Below, piece after piece: positions 49,401 through 61,000 of a stretch of 64,000 bases of DNA (position 1 is its first letter; each line of letters starts with the position of its first letter). A program made the translations under genes and the position numbers. The notes under the pieces were generated by a model. It did not search any database. It saw only the letters and a program-made list of their open reading frames with translations, and was not told the origin of the DNA. This stretch comes from Anisakis pegreffii (taxonomy: Eukaryota; Nematoda; Chromadorea; Rhabditida; Anisakidae), in assembly GCA_035041965.1 (NCBI GenBank), contig JAPYMA010001677.1:355741-419740 (forward strand), in the 5' to 3' direction.

Positions 49401-52400
49401 GAGATAATTTGAGGGAGGGTTAAATGGTTGTGGAATGTTGGGCATAGCAGCAGCCAATGCGATAATGCAACAACAATGGCAACAAACAACCAGTCACACG
49501 GTTAATGCTATCACCGCCGCGTCTACGACCACTAATCAAGCTACTGTCAATATGCAACAGATGTTCGTCATTATCATTATCATTTACAGTGTTATTATTA
49601 TCATTATTGCTGTTATGGTCTGTTGCTACTATTACTTTTATCACAAGATTACAGGTTACGTTTAACGGGTCAGTTTGGGATGTTTGGTAACAACGCCATA
49701 CCTCAACAGGCTCAGACACAACCTCAACAAGATCAACTGCAGAACAACATAAACTCAGAACCGTTCATGAATTCATCGTCGTATCCAATGGTACAGATGC
49801 CCGAGAGTACATGTCCTTCGTCGACAGCGTCAACAGCTGCTGCGTATTGCCAAAGTAGTATCGCATCGGATCTTCTGAATGGAAATGCAACGGTAACATT
49901 TAATTCGTTATTCATTATGAACGACAACATAGGAACATTGTGTAGTAATAGTACTGTATTAGATATTGCGTTTTGTTCTAAAAGAATAAGGTGCTACACC
50001 AGTAACACGTAATCGTAATCGTTGCATTGCAAACTGCCCTCAAACCAAATTTGTTTGCCGTAGGCACCGCATCGTTCATGGTCAGCTGCACATAAATGCG
50101 CACACAGAAAAAAGTACGCTCTCAGTTCATTCACTTCAGTTTATCGGTCACCAGCCAGCCGCTTTATCGGTCAATTGCTTATTTCTAGTTCTTATAGGGT
50201 TTTGTTCACCTTATATCGGTAGCATTTTTTGTTGTGATATTTGAATAGAGTGGTAATTGAGCAATAAGATTCTGTTGCAAAATATTATTCACCAAATTAA
50301 TTTTTTGTGCTAAGTTGTGAGCGTGTGCGATTTAAACGGTAGAGCTAGTAAGCTAGTCAAAGGTTACTGGTAGTATTAGTCTAGTGAATGGTAAAGAAGG
50401 TAGAAGTCATATTGTTAATTGCGTTTCCAGTGAATACTTGTTTTTGCATTCAGTGGGATTTATGGGGATGCTGTTGTTTTGAGTTGTGCGTTGATAAATT
50501 GTTTGTGTGAATGCGACACAGCAATTTGATAGTCTTACGCCGCGCGCCACTATTTGCATGGATTATTCCATTGCTAATTCTATAAAATGCCCTCTAAGAC
50601 GGAACCTCTGTTGCAGACCGTGTCTGTTATGACCTTCGTTTGAATCTCTTCGTTTTTTGATCACAATGATTGAGCGTACAGTTTATTCATGGCCGCACTC
50701 ACTTGCACGATTCGCAAATACCCTTCTCGAACTATTTGCCATCGTCCCGTCTGTTGAGCAATAAATTATTTCGTATCGCTCGCTTCTAAATGAAAAGTGT
50801 TTTTAGCAAAAAGTTGCGTTTGACTTGAACGTGTTGAGAACGAGATGTAAAGTATTTTGCCTTTTTTATCGGTATTTTATCTGAGCTTCCTGTACTAATT
50901 TGTTAGAAGTTATTTGCCGTTTTCAGAAAACGAACATGTCATATGGACCATTGAGTGTATGGTCGAACGTAAAAAATGCTCAACGACGAGGACTATCTGG
51001 TACCGGTGGCGGCGGTAGTAATATACGACCGCCAACGGAATTCGTAAACACTTCATTGAGGAATGATCGTTCTGAAGCAAGATCACCGTTCAGTTCAAAT
51101 CAGCCCGGTGGGCGCTACCATCAACAGCGGCAAGCGATCACCAATACCACTGGTTCGTTTTGGTTTTTTTTTGTAATGTTATAGCTGTTATATTTACAAT
51201 GGAGAGGTGTTGAAGTTTCATTTTTTGTTGTTTATCATAGAATTGTTTTGGCTGACGAGTTGTTATTCAGGCTTATCCTCATACAACAATCGCACCGAAT
51301 GCAGTCACAATGGATTCGGTGAGTACGCTAAGAGCGATTCACCCAACAACAACCAATCGGATCGGAAGGCGCGTTGGACGAAGAAAGAGCGCGATGGAAG
51401 GGCTGGTGTGAATCGCTTTGCTGCCAAAGGAAGTGAGTGCCATTAGTAACTTTTACTTACAGTTAGCTTCGGTGATATGTTGTTGGATTTCTTCGGTGCG
51501 AAATTGAGTGGTTTGAAAGTTTGAAATAAATAACATGTAGATTTGTTTCGACGTATGACTATGAAATCATTGGATAGTAGTTGTGAAAATTACTACAAAA
51601 CTTTTTGGTTCTGAAAATTGCTTCTAAATTTGTATCTCAATAATCCGTTTTGATCACTCGTTGGTGTTTTTGTTGGCTTCGATATTTTCTCTGTTTGGTT
51701 GCATACTGATAGATCGCGGTCAGCGTTGAACAATTTTTTGAAGTTTTTATTCATCAATCTTTTCACTTTTCAGCACCAACGAAAGAATACTATAGTCGGA
51801 GATATGAAGGTAATCGTTATCAGCGTAGAGGTGAATACTGCTGAACTTATTTCATCGTCCTTCCTCCACGGCCTTATTCGTGCTCTCAATTGAGTAGTGA
51901 AAATTTTATTTGCCATTGAGTTTTTGATGCAAAAGATAGTCAAAAATCCGTGGTGAATATTGGCGGCTGGCTGATTACGGCAGTTCTTTCGTAATGTTAT
52001 TGCAGTGTTCAAAACTGATCATTCAAATCGGCTGTCAACATTAAAAACTAATTGAACACTGTTAGCTCATTATATGGATGAGTCGTTTCGTTTATGTGTC
52101 GAGAATGAAACGTCGGTTGTTTCTTTAAGGATCCGCGTCAGTATTTTGCGAGAGTTGTCATCATGAGGGTCACTTCACGAAGAATTGTCCATTGAACGTG
52201 GAACGTAGTCGAAGACGTCGCGATGCTGGAGATTTTATACACTCTTCCTCACCACTAGTGGACGATCGAATTATCGAAAAGGTTTTTTTGCACTGAAATG
52301 TTTTTTGATCAGATGGTCTGGTTAGCGATGTGAAGAATGAAAATGCAACTGACAGTTGGTTCAGTATTGTGCTCAAAGCTAAATATTCTCTTGGGAGATT

Positions 52401-54565
52401 TGTGTCAAGTTTCGGTCGTATTGATAACAGAGTAGTTTCAGCAAACATTCTATGTGACTCGTCCACGTGACAAGGATGGCAATTTGTTGTATACATCAGA
52501 CGAATCATCTGAAGATGAAACAACCGAACTGGATGAACAACATTCGTCGGATAGTGATGAGCATTCAGAACATTCACGAGCACATTCGGCTGAAAAGGTG
52601 AGGACAGTTTTGTAATAAGTTTGGTTGTATTTTTCATTTGTTGTAGTTATTGAGTAGTGCAAATGAGAATGTACTTTTGTAATTCTTAAGAAATTACATG
52701 CAATGAGGCTATCCGGAACTGGCTTTTCAATTGTCACAAGACATTAATAGCGGCTCTTCCCTCTCGAAGTTATTATTCTGTCTGGAATATTGTGTTCATT
52801 CAGCAAAGTGTATTTGAGTAATGCTGGAATTTATTGTGGTATTCAGGACGATCAACGATCAGAGGAGGTCACATCAAAAACGCAGTTGTCGTCACCGGGT
52901 ATGATCGACGACGAGGAAGTGTCACCAGCGATCATCTTCAGTGCTGGACATATCATACAGATACTCAACTATCAGGTTGATATACTCGGCGAATTATCAT
53001 TCGTTTGATTGCAAAGTGTCAAACATCATCTTTTAAGCATTTCGAACGGAAATGTGCGATTTGTTTTGCGGAATTCGTTCGAATCATGTAAAGTGGATGA
53101 AGCGATTGAATTATTTAAATGATTAAATTAAAGGAAGAGTCAGTTTTCAGCCGTATTTTGACTATGTGCAAGTGAAGAAGAATGAAGTGCACGTGGTGAA
53201 ACGAAGCGATGAGGACCATTCAAATCTAAATTGGCCATTGTTCTTCGTTCAGCTTCAACAAGAAAGCTTATTAGATTTTCTTGAGCAGCATCTCGATTCA
53301 CTGCAACCTAACGTCGAATTACCTCAACAACAAACGGTTGGTGTCGTGTTTTCTTAGTATTCATCGTCGTCGTCGTTCTTCCCAATTAATATAGCACATA
53401 TTCCGATCAGCTGATTTCTTTTTGATTTTGAATAATTTTCTTTTGTTAATCGAGGTTGCCGTGTTTAAAACTTTTTTCTTTCGAAGATGAAAATAAACTT
53501 ATCTGTTCGAAGCGGAAAGGTTTTTGTAAAGTTCATCTTCAGTTTGAAGCAGAAAGATTTGATCGTCTGAAAAAAAAAGAATTTGCTCTCACCGTTTCTC
53601 ATGATCTATTCACGTCATTGTGACAAAAGTGTTCTTTGAGAACAGCTGATTATAATGTTGATCAGAAAAGTTTTCTATGCGTCCTCTGTCGACTCGGGAT
53701 GTTTGTTCTTTTTTGGCAGTGAGAAAATGAGTACACAGTTCTATGCAAATGTTGTGCTATGTGCAATCATTTTGTACACAACTTTATTAATCAGGTTGTT
53801 GGCGCGTTGTGCGTATCGTACTGTAAAGCGTTTGATGCAAATTTCCGAGCCGTTATCATGAATGTCGATGGGGATAATGTAACAGTGCTGTACGTCGATT
53901 ATGGAAATTACGAGACAGTCAAGCGTGATCAACTGAAATCGATCGATGATCAGGTTATTAGCACTGCTCGATGTTTACATTTTTAGTTGTATGAACTATG
54001 CAGTCGTCCTTGATGCCGTTTGTGAATATCGGATTTGGCGAGCATCGTCGGATCAGTTAGGTATGGTTATGCAATGAATGGTAATCCTGATCAAATCCTT
54101 AAAGAGGGAATTGATGGGATATCACTTCTCATTAGCACATATTTCATATCGATGAACCGGAGAACGCCTATGTTTTGAGGAATTGAACTGAATGAATATT
54201 GAAACTTACCCACATTCAAGGAAGTTGTATTTTTCATGAAATTTGGCTCCTTCTGGGGGCAATACTGTTTACAAACTGTTATTGATCTTACTGTTGCAAG
54301 TCAACGGTTTAGAAATGCGGTTTAGAAAAATTTTTAGCCGGAACAGACTCGTAATCATCCTGGAATGGCAATTCCTTGTATCTTGTCCAGTTTGGACGAT
54401 GGTTATTCGAACGCGGGCGGTGATCTGGAGCAAGAAGATGTGGAGAGCATGCAGAATGATGTGTCGTGCGATCGCGATCATTTCTGCCTGAAATTCTTGA
54501 GCCAACGTCCCGATGGTGTTCAGGTGGTTGAGGTTGTGCATCAAGTGCCTCCTGCATATCATTAG
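46461..54565 (+). CDS. Tudor-domain protein with coiled coil, Gln-rich region and CCHC zinc knuckle (about 868 aa)
   Basis: Sixteen exons were joined by phase: 46461-46679, 47661-47748, 47972-48054, 48607-48887, 48992-49100, 49414-49566, 49674-49892, 50927-51152, 51271-51432, 51774-51830, 52130-52281, 52442-52597, 52847-52975, 53151-53336, 53795-53953, 54338-54565. In order: a diverged Tudor-like segment (AYLIDYDQSVECDML, then LRDMPMASFFF); a coiled coil (ADEQRMGMQKRLKIEG onward); a Gln/Ser-rich middle; a Gly/Arg/Asn-rich part; a CCHC zinc knuckle (CESCHHEGHFTKNC, about residue 537); an acidic Ser/Glu stretch; and a good C-terminal Tudor domain (ANFRAVIMNVDGDNVTVLYV, DYGNYETVKRDQL) followed by the usual PGMAIPCIL linker. 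Tudor domains bind methylated Arg or Lys and are common in small-RNA granule proteins; the zinc knuckle suggests RNA contact. Function is inferred from domains only. Exons 4-16 lie in the left arm of the palindrome. Several middle junctions are uncertain. Confidence 0.75.
46702..46898 (+). repeat. Dispersed repeat, copy 2 (inverted relative to 3789-3986)
   Basis: Partner of the repeat near the window start. It begins about 20 bases after the donor of the first Tudor-gene exon and occupies the start of that intron, so the element inserted into, or very near, the gene. Confidence 0.8.
47353..47480. repeat. hAT-like repeat fragment in a Tudor-gene intron, copy 1
   Basis: Resembles the first 110 bases of 48174-48493: AGTGGTTGTCAGCC against AGTGGTTCACAATC, then shared CCCC, TCGCACCTCTC-like and CTGTATCTCTCATCCA blocks. 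About 30 bases are missing relative to the other copy. It lies in the intron before exon 47661. Confidence 0.6.
48174..48493. mobile_element. Candidate non-autonomous hAT-like element
   Basis: Starts CAGTGGTTCACAATC, the type of end seen in hAT elements (CAGTGGTT...), and ends TTGAGAAAACACCCTG, whose complement starts CAGGGTG. The interior has repeated cytosine-rich words (CCACCCTCGTC, TTCGTCCTCG) and no coding capacity. The flanking eight bases on both sides agree only partly, so the target-site duplication is doubtful. It sits in the intron just before the left arm of the palindrome begins to be matched. Confidence 0.45.
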
Positions 54566-56234
54566 AGTCCTCTTGAAGTGCTCACTGGGCACTGTCTCGT
54601 CGCAGGAAGCATCGCAGCTGACGATTGAAATTGATCGTTGAAGTGACGTTAAAGTGATGAATGGTTGTGGGTTCGTTTAGTTGACATTCTGCTGTCTGTG
54701 CGGAGCTTACCTCAAAATCGCTTATGATGTGGGCTTTTGTACAATTGTGGTTGCTGCCACGATTTTGTTGTTGAATTGTTGAACTGTGTCGTATCTTTAT
54801 CGTTCTTGTGTCATTGTTTTGTTATTGCTTTTGTTGTGAGGTCTAATAAAATTGGCTTCTTTAATTGAGTGATCTTCGAGAGTTCATTTAGAAATGAGCG
54901 TTGTCATTCGTTCTAAGCTCTTTTCATTTCGTGTGAGAATTTAATTTGTCGTTGGCAAAATCGAACGTTCCGATTGAGCGACATTTTACCTTGTTTTGTT
55001 TGTAACCTCTTGGATCGCGATATGTTTTTAGGGTAGTGTTGAATAATTTCGGTTGTGTTTTAATAGTTGTCTCTTTCATCTGCTAAATTGATCTGCTAAC
55101 TTTCTGTTCGGTTATACTTTAATAATTTAACCGTTTTTTGTTTTACTATATATCCATATAATATCTTTTCAGTTTTATCGTATTCGTTCATTTTTTGATT
55201 ATCACAATTGTTCGTGTAGTAGATGTATTGTGATGGATGATTTTATGAAAATGCTAATTATGTTCTCCTAATCTACCCTCTTCAGTCTCATAACGAAAAT
55301 CATTCATTTGCTACTTTGTTAGCTCGCTGATATTGTTCATTCAAAGTGTTTTCTGTTTCTTTCTTCACGTTTTCTTGTTCTTTAATGTAGCAGTTTTATC
55401 TGTTTCTATAAGATTTCTCATCGTAAAAAAAACAACAATTCAGCAATGTAATGATGCTATCTTCCATTCATTTATACGTCAATATTCAACACATTTTGTT
55501 GCATAAAGAAACGAAACAACGATCGTAATTTAACTCTCATCGTTTCTCTCTATTGTTTTAATTTGATTCTTTTTTCTGTTCTTGAAGTTCGAGTTCATCG
55601 AGTAGTTTCTCATCGTTTTGTCTTCTCATTGAGCATTACTCCTGCAGCAGCGAATGGTCGAATTTTGTTTCTGTTTTATTCATTCATTTTGTGTAAGCTC
55701 TTCTTCGATTGTTTCTGAGATACGTTGAGCTGATGCTGCAGCAAGAAAAAACTTGACTGCAACTGTAGTTAGACAATTGATTTATAGTCACTAGAAATTG
55801 AAACTGGATAGAGTGTTGTGAGTAGAGTGAGATAATTTGCTAAAATTGGTTCGGTATGTTCGTTGTATGTTACAAGATGGCATTTTGTTGGTCTCAGTTA
55901 CAATTCAGAAGGGATTAATTTCGAGTGGTTGAGTTTTTTTGTTACGCTCGTTTTGTTGTTCTTCGATTGAACATTCCATTTATGTGTTCCCTCTCTCTCA
56001 TTTCCACGTTCTTGAAAGAATTCATGGAGAAGAAGCGTAATTATTTGTGCTTCACATCACTGATGCAATGTTATCATCATAACTGGTTAAGTGCTGGTTT
56101 TTAACTTTTACCCTCTTGTTGTTTCTCTTATTAATACTATTATTTATGATTATTATTATTAATTTTTATTATCATCCTTATTGTTATTATCATTATTATT
56201 GTTATTATTATTATCGTTATTATTATTGTTATTA

Positions 56235-56295
<61 letters not shown>

Positions 56296-56303
56296 CATTG
56301 AGA
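48613..56303. repeat. Left arm of a very large palindrome
   Basis: Every base from about 48613 to 56303 has a reverse-complement partner in 56305-64000. Paired coordinates add to 112608 near the centre, 112609-112610 in the middle and 112612 at the outer end, so only a few small indels separate the arms. The arm holds exons 4-16 of the Tudor gene, its 3' region, and an AAT-type microsatellite at the inner end. The outer boundary is not seen because the match still holds at the window end. Confidence 0.97.
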
Positions 56304-56312
56304 TTCTCAATG

Positions 56313-56373
<61 letters not shown>

Positions 56374-58044
56374 TAATAACAATAATAATAACGATAATAA
56401 TAATAACAATAATAATGATAATAACAATAAGGATGATAATAAAAATTAATAATAATAATCATAAATAATAGTATTAATAAGAGAAACAACAAGAGGGTAA
56501 AAGTTCAAAACCAGCACTTAACCAGTTATGATGATAACATTGCATCAGTGATGTGAAGCACAAATAATTACGCTTCTTCTCCATGAATTCTTTCAAGAAC
56601 GTGGAAATGAGAGAGAGGGAACACATAAATGGAATGTTCAATCGAAGAACAACAAAACGAGCGTAACAAAAAAACTCAACCACTCGAAATTAATCCCTTC
56701 TGAATTGTAACTGAGACCAACAAAATGCCATCTTGTAACATACAACGAACACACCGAACCAATTTTAGCAAATTATCTCACTCTACTCACAACACTCTAT
56801 CCAGTTTCAATTTCTAGTGACTATAAATCAATTGTCTAACTACAGTTGCAGTCAAGTTTTTTCTTGCTGCAGCATCAGCTCAACGTATCTCAGAAACAAT
56901 CGAAGAAGAGCTTACACAAAATGAATGAATAAAACAGAAACAAAATTCGACCATTCGCTGCTGCAGGAGTAATGCTCAATGAGAAGACAAAACGATGAGA
57001 AACTACTCGATGAACTCGAACTTCAAGAACAGAAAAAAGAATCAAATTAAAACAATAGAGAGAAACGATGAGAGTTAAATTACGATCGTTGTTTCGTTTC
57101 TTTATGCAACAAAATGTGTTGAATATTGACGTATAAATGAATGGAAGATAGCATCATTACATTGCTGAATTGTTATGTTTTTTATACGATGAGAAATCTT
57201 ATAGAAACAGATAAAACTGCTACATTAAAGAACAAGAAAACGTGAAGAAAGAAACAGAAAACACTTTGAATGAACAATATCAGCGAGCTAACAAAGTAGC
57301 AAATGAATGATTTTCGTTATGAGACTGAAGAGGGTAGATTAGGAGAACATAATTAGCATTTTCATAAAATCATCCATCACAATACATCTACTACACGAAC
57401 AATTGTGATAATCAAAAAATGAACGAATACGATAAAACTGAAAAGATATTATATGGATATATAGTAAAACAAAAAACGGTTAAATTATTAAAGTATAACC
57501 GAACAGAAAGTTAGCAGATCAATTTAGCAGATGAAAGAGACAACTATTAAAACACAACCGAAATTATTCAACACTACCCTAAAAACATATCGCGATCCAA
57601 GAGGTTACAAACAAAACAAGGTAAAATGTCGCTCAATCGGAACGTTCGATTTTGCCAACGACAAATTAAATTCTCACACGAAATGAAAAGAGCTTAGAAC
57701 GAATGACAACGCTCATTTCTAAATGAACTCTCGAAGATCACTCAATTAAAGAAGCCAATTTTATTAGACCTCACAACAAAAGCAATAACAAAACAATGAC
57801 ACAAGAACGATAAAGATACGACACAGTTCAACAATTCAACAACAAAATCGTGGCAGCAACCACAATTGTACAAAAGCCCACATCATAAGCGATTTTGAGG
57901 TAAGCTCCGCACAGACAGCAGAATGTCAACTAAACGAACCCACAACCATTCATCACTTTAACGTCACTTCAACGATCAATTTCAATCGTCAGCTGCGATG
58001 CTTCCTGCGACGAGACAGTGCCCAGTGAGCACTTCAAGAGGACT
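54566..58044. other. Central part of the palindrome, no gene outside the arms' 3' flanks
   Basis: From the Tudor stop (54565) to its mirrored stop (58045). The sequence is AT-rich 3' flank on both sides, mirrored about 56304, with the microsatellite in the middle. No coding potential other than low-complexity frames through the repeat. Confidence 0.7.
56110..56498. repeat. AAT/ATT microsatellite forming the hinge of the palindrome
   Basis: TAT/ATT triplets with interruptions run to 56290, then ATTGAGATTCTCAAT, and the same triplets follow as their complement AAT from 56310. The only unpaired base is 56304. A perfect hairpin of about 190 base pairs is therefore possible here, at the exact turning point of the two arms. 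Confidence 0.95.
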
Positions 58045-61000
58045 CTAATGATATGCAGGAGGCACTTGATGCACAACCTCAACCACCTGAACACCATCGG
58101 GACGTTGGCTCAAGAATTTCAGGCAGAAATGATCGCGATCGCACGACACATCATTCTGCATGCTCTCCACATCTTCTTGCTCCAGATCACCGCCCGCGTT
58201 CGAATAACCATCGTCCAAACTGGACAAGATACAAGGAATTGCCATTCCAGGATGATTACGAGTCTGTTCCGGCTAAAAATTTTTCTAAACCGCATTTCTA
58301 AACCGTTGACTTGCAACAGTAAGATCAATAACAGTTTGTAAACAGTATTGCCCCCAGAAGGAGCCAAATTTCATGAAAAATACAACTTCCTTGAATGTGG
58401 GTAAGTTTCAATATTCATTCAGTTCAATTCCTCAAAACATAGGCGTTCTCCGGTTCATCGATATGAAATATGTGCTAATGAGAAGTGATATCCCATCAAT
58501 TCCCTCTTTAAGGATTTGATCAGGATTACCATTCATTGCATAACCATACCTAACTGATCCGACGATGCTCGCCAAATCCGATATTCACAAACGGCATCAA
58601 GGACGACTGCATAGTTCATACAACTAAAAATGTAAACATCGAGCAGTGCTAATAACCTGATCATCGATCGATTTCAGTTGATCACGCTTGACTGTCTCGT
58701 AATTTCCATAATCGACGTACAGCACTGTTACATTATCCCCATCGACATTCATGATAACGGCTCGGAAATTTGCATCAAACGCTTTACAGTACGATACGCA
58801 CAACGCGCCAACAACCTGATTAATAAAGTTGTGTACAAAATGATTGCACATAGCACAACATTTGCATAGAACTGTGTACTCATTTTCTCACTGCCAAAAA
58901 AGAACAAACATCCCGAGTCGACAGAGGACGCATAGAAAACTTTTCTGATCAACATTATAATCAGCTGTTCTCAAAGAACACTTTTGTCACAATGACGTGA
59001 ATAGATCATGAGAAACGGTGAGAGCAAATTCTTTTTTTTTCAGACGATCAAATCTTTCTGCTTCAAACTGAAGATGAACTTTACAAAAACCTTTCCGCTT
59101 CGAACAGATAAGTTTATTTTCATCTTCGAAAGAAAAAAGTTTTAAACACGGCAACCTCGATTAACAAAAGAAAATTATTCAAAATCAAAAAGAAATCAGC
59201 TGATCGGAATATGTGCTATATTAATTGGGAAGAACGACGACGACGATGAATACTAAGAAAACACGACACCAACCGTTTGTTGTTGAGGTAATTCGACGTT
59301 AGGTTGCAGTGAATCGAGATGCTGCTCAAGAAAATCTAATAAGCTTTCTTGTTGAAGCTGAACGAAGAACAATGGCCAATTTAGATTTGAATGGTCCTCA
59401 TCGCTTCGTTTCACCACGTGCACTTCATTCTTCTTCACTTGCACATAGTCAAAATACGGCTGAAAACTGACTCTTCCTTTAATTTAATCATTTAAATAAT
59501 TCAATCGCTTCATCCACTTTACATGATTCGAACGAATTCCGCAAAACAAATCGCACATTTCCGTTCGAAATGCTTAAAAGATGATGTTTGACACTTTGCA
59601 ATCAAACGAATGATAATTCGCCGAGTATATCAACCTGATAGTTGAGTATCTGTATGATATGTCCAGCACTGAAGATGATCGCTGGTGACACTTCCTCGTC
59701 GTCGATCATACCCGGTGACGACAACTGCGTTTTTGATGTGACCTCCTCTGATCGTTGATCGTCCTGAATACCACAATAAATTCCAGCATTACTCAAATAC
59801 ACTTTGCTGAATGAACACAATATTCCAGACAGAATAATAACTTCGAGAGGGAAGAGCCGCTATTAATGTCTTGTGACAATTGAAAAGCCAGTTCCGGATA
59901 GCCTCATTGCATGTAATTTCTTAAGAATTACAAAAGTACATTCTCATTTGCACTACTCAATAACTACAACAAATGAAAAATACAACCAAACTTATTACAA
60001 AACTGTCCTCACCTTTTCAGCCGAATGTGCTCGTGAATGTTCTGAATGCTCATCACTATCCGACGAATGTTGTTCATCCAGTTCGGTTGTTTCATCTTCA
60101 GATGATTCGTCTGATGTATACAACAAATTGCCATCCTTGTCACGTGGACGAGTCACATAGAATGTTTGCTGAAACTACTCTGTTATCAATACGACCGAAA
60201 CTTGACACAAATCTCCCAAGAGAATATTTAGCTTTGAGCACAATACTGAACCAACTGTCAGTTGCATTTTCATTCTTCACATCGCTAACCAGACCATCTG
60301 ATCAAAAAACATTTCAGTGCAAAAAAACCTTTTCGATAATTCGATCGTCCACTAGTGGTGAGGAAGAGTGTATAAAATCTCCAGCATCGCGACGTCTTCG
60401 ACTACGTTCCACGTTCAATGGACAATTCTTCGTGAAGTGACCCTCATGATGACAACTCTCGCAAAATACTGACGCGGATCCTTAAAGAAACAACCGACGT
60501 TTCATTCTCGACACATAAACGAAACGACTCATCCATATAATGAGCTAACAGTGTTCAATTAGTTTTTAATGTTGACAGCCGATTTGAATGATCAGTTTTG
60601 AACACTGCAATAACATTACGAAAGAACTGCCGTAATCAGCCAGCCGCCAATATTCACCACGGATTTTTGACTATCTTTTGCATCAAAAACTCAATGGCAA
60701 ATAAAATTTTCACTACTCAATTGAGAGCACGAATAAGGCCGTGGAGGAAGGACGATGAAATAAGTTCAGCAGTATTCACCTCTACGCTGATAACGATTAC
60801 CTTCATATCTCCGACTATAGTATTCTTTCGTTGGTGCTGAAAAGTGAAAAGATTGATGAATAAAAACTTCAAAAAATTGTTCAACGCTGACCGCGATCTA
60901 TCAGTATGCAACCAAACAGAGAAAATATCGAAGCCAACAAAAACACCAACGAGTGATCAAAACGGATTATTGAGATACAAATTTAGAAGCAATTTTCAGA

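Noticed and set aside
53655..53861. Plus-strand frame starting MLIRKVFYASSVDSG near the Tudor domain
   Set aside because: It runs out of frame with the Tudor-domain exon and mostly covers the intron before 53795.
53954..54080. Alternative last Tudor exon ending at the TAG near 54060
   Set aside because: It would end the protein right after the Tudor core without the usual linker. The exon at 54338 fits phase and family better, though an alternative 3' end is possible.
54309..54557. Minus-strand 82-residue open frame with Pro/His/Arg-rich sequence (mirrored at 58053-58301)
   Set aside because: It is antisense to the last Tudor exon, whose plus-strand frame has a strong TTTTTAG acceptor, correct phase and the expected post-Tudor AIPC linker.
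56116..56492. Long open frames of repeated Leu, Ile and Tyr through the triplet repeat
   Set aside because: They are translations of the AAT/ATT microsatellite in several frames and both strands, not genes.
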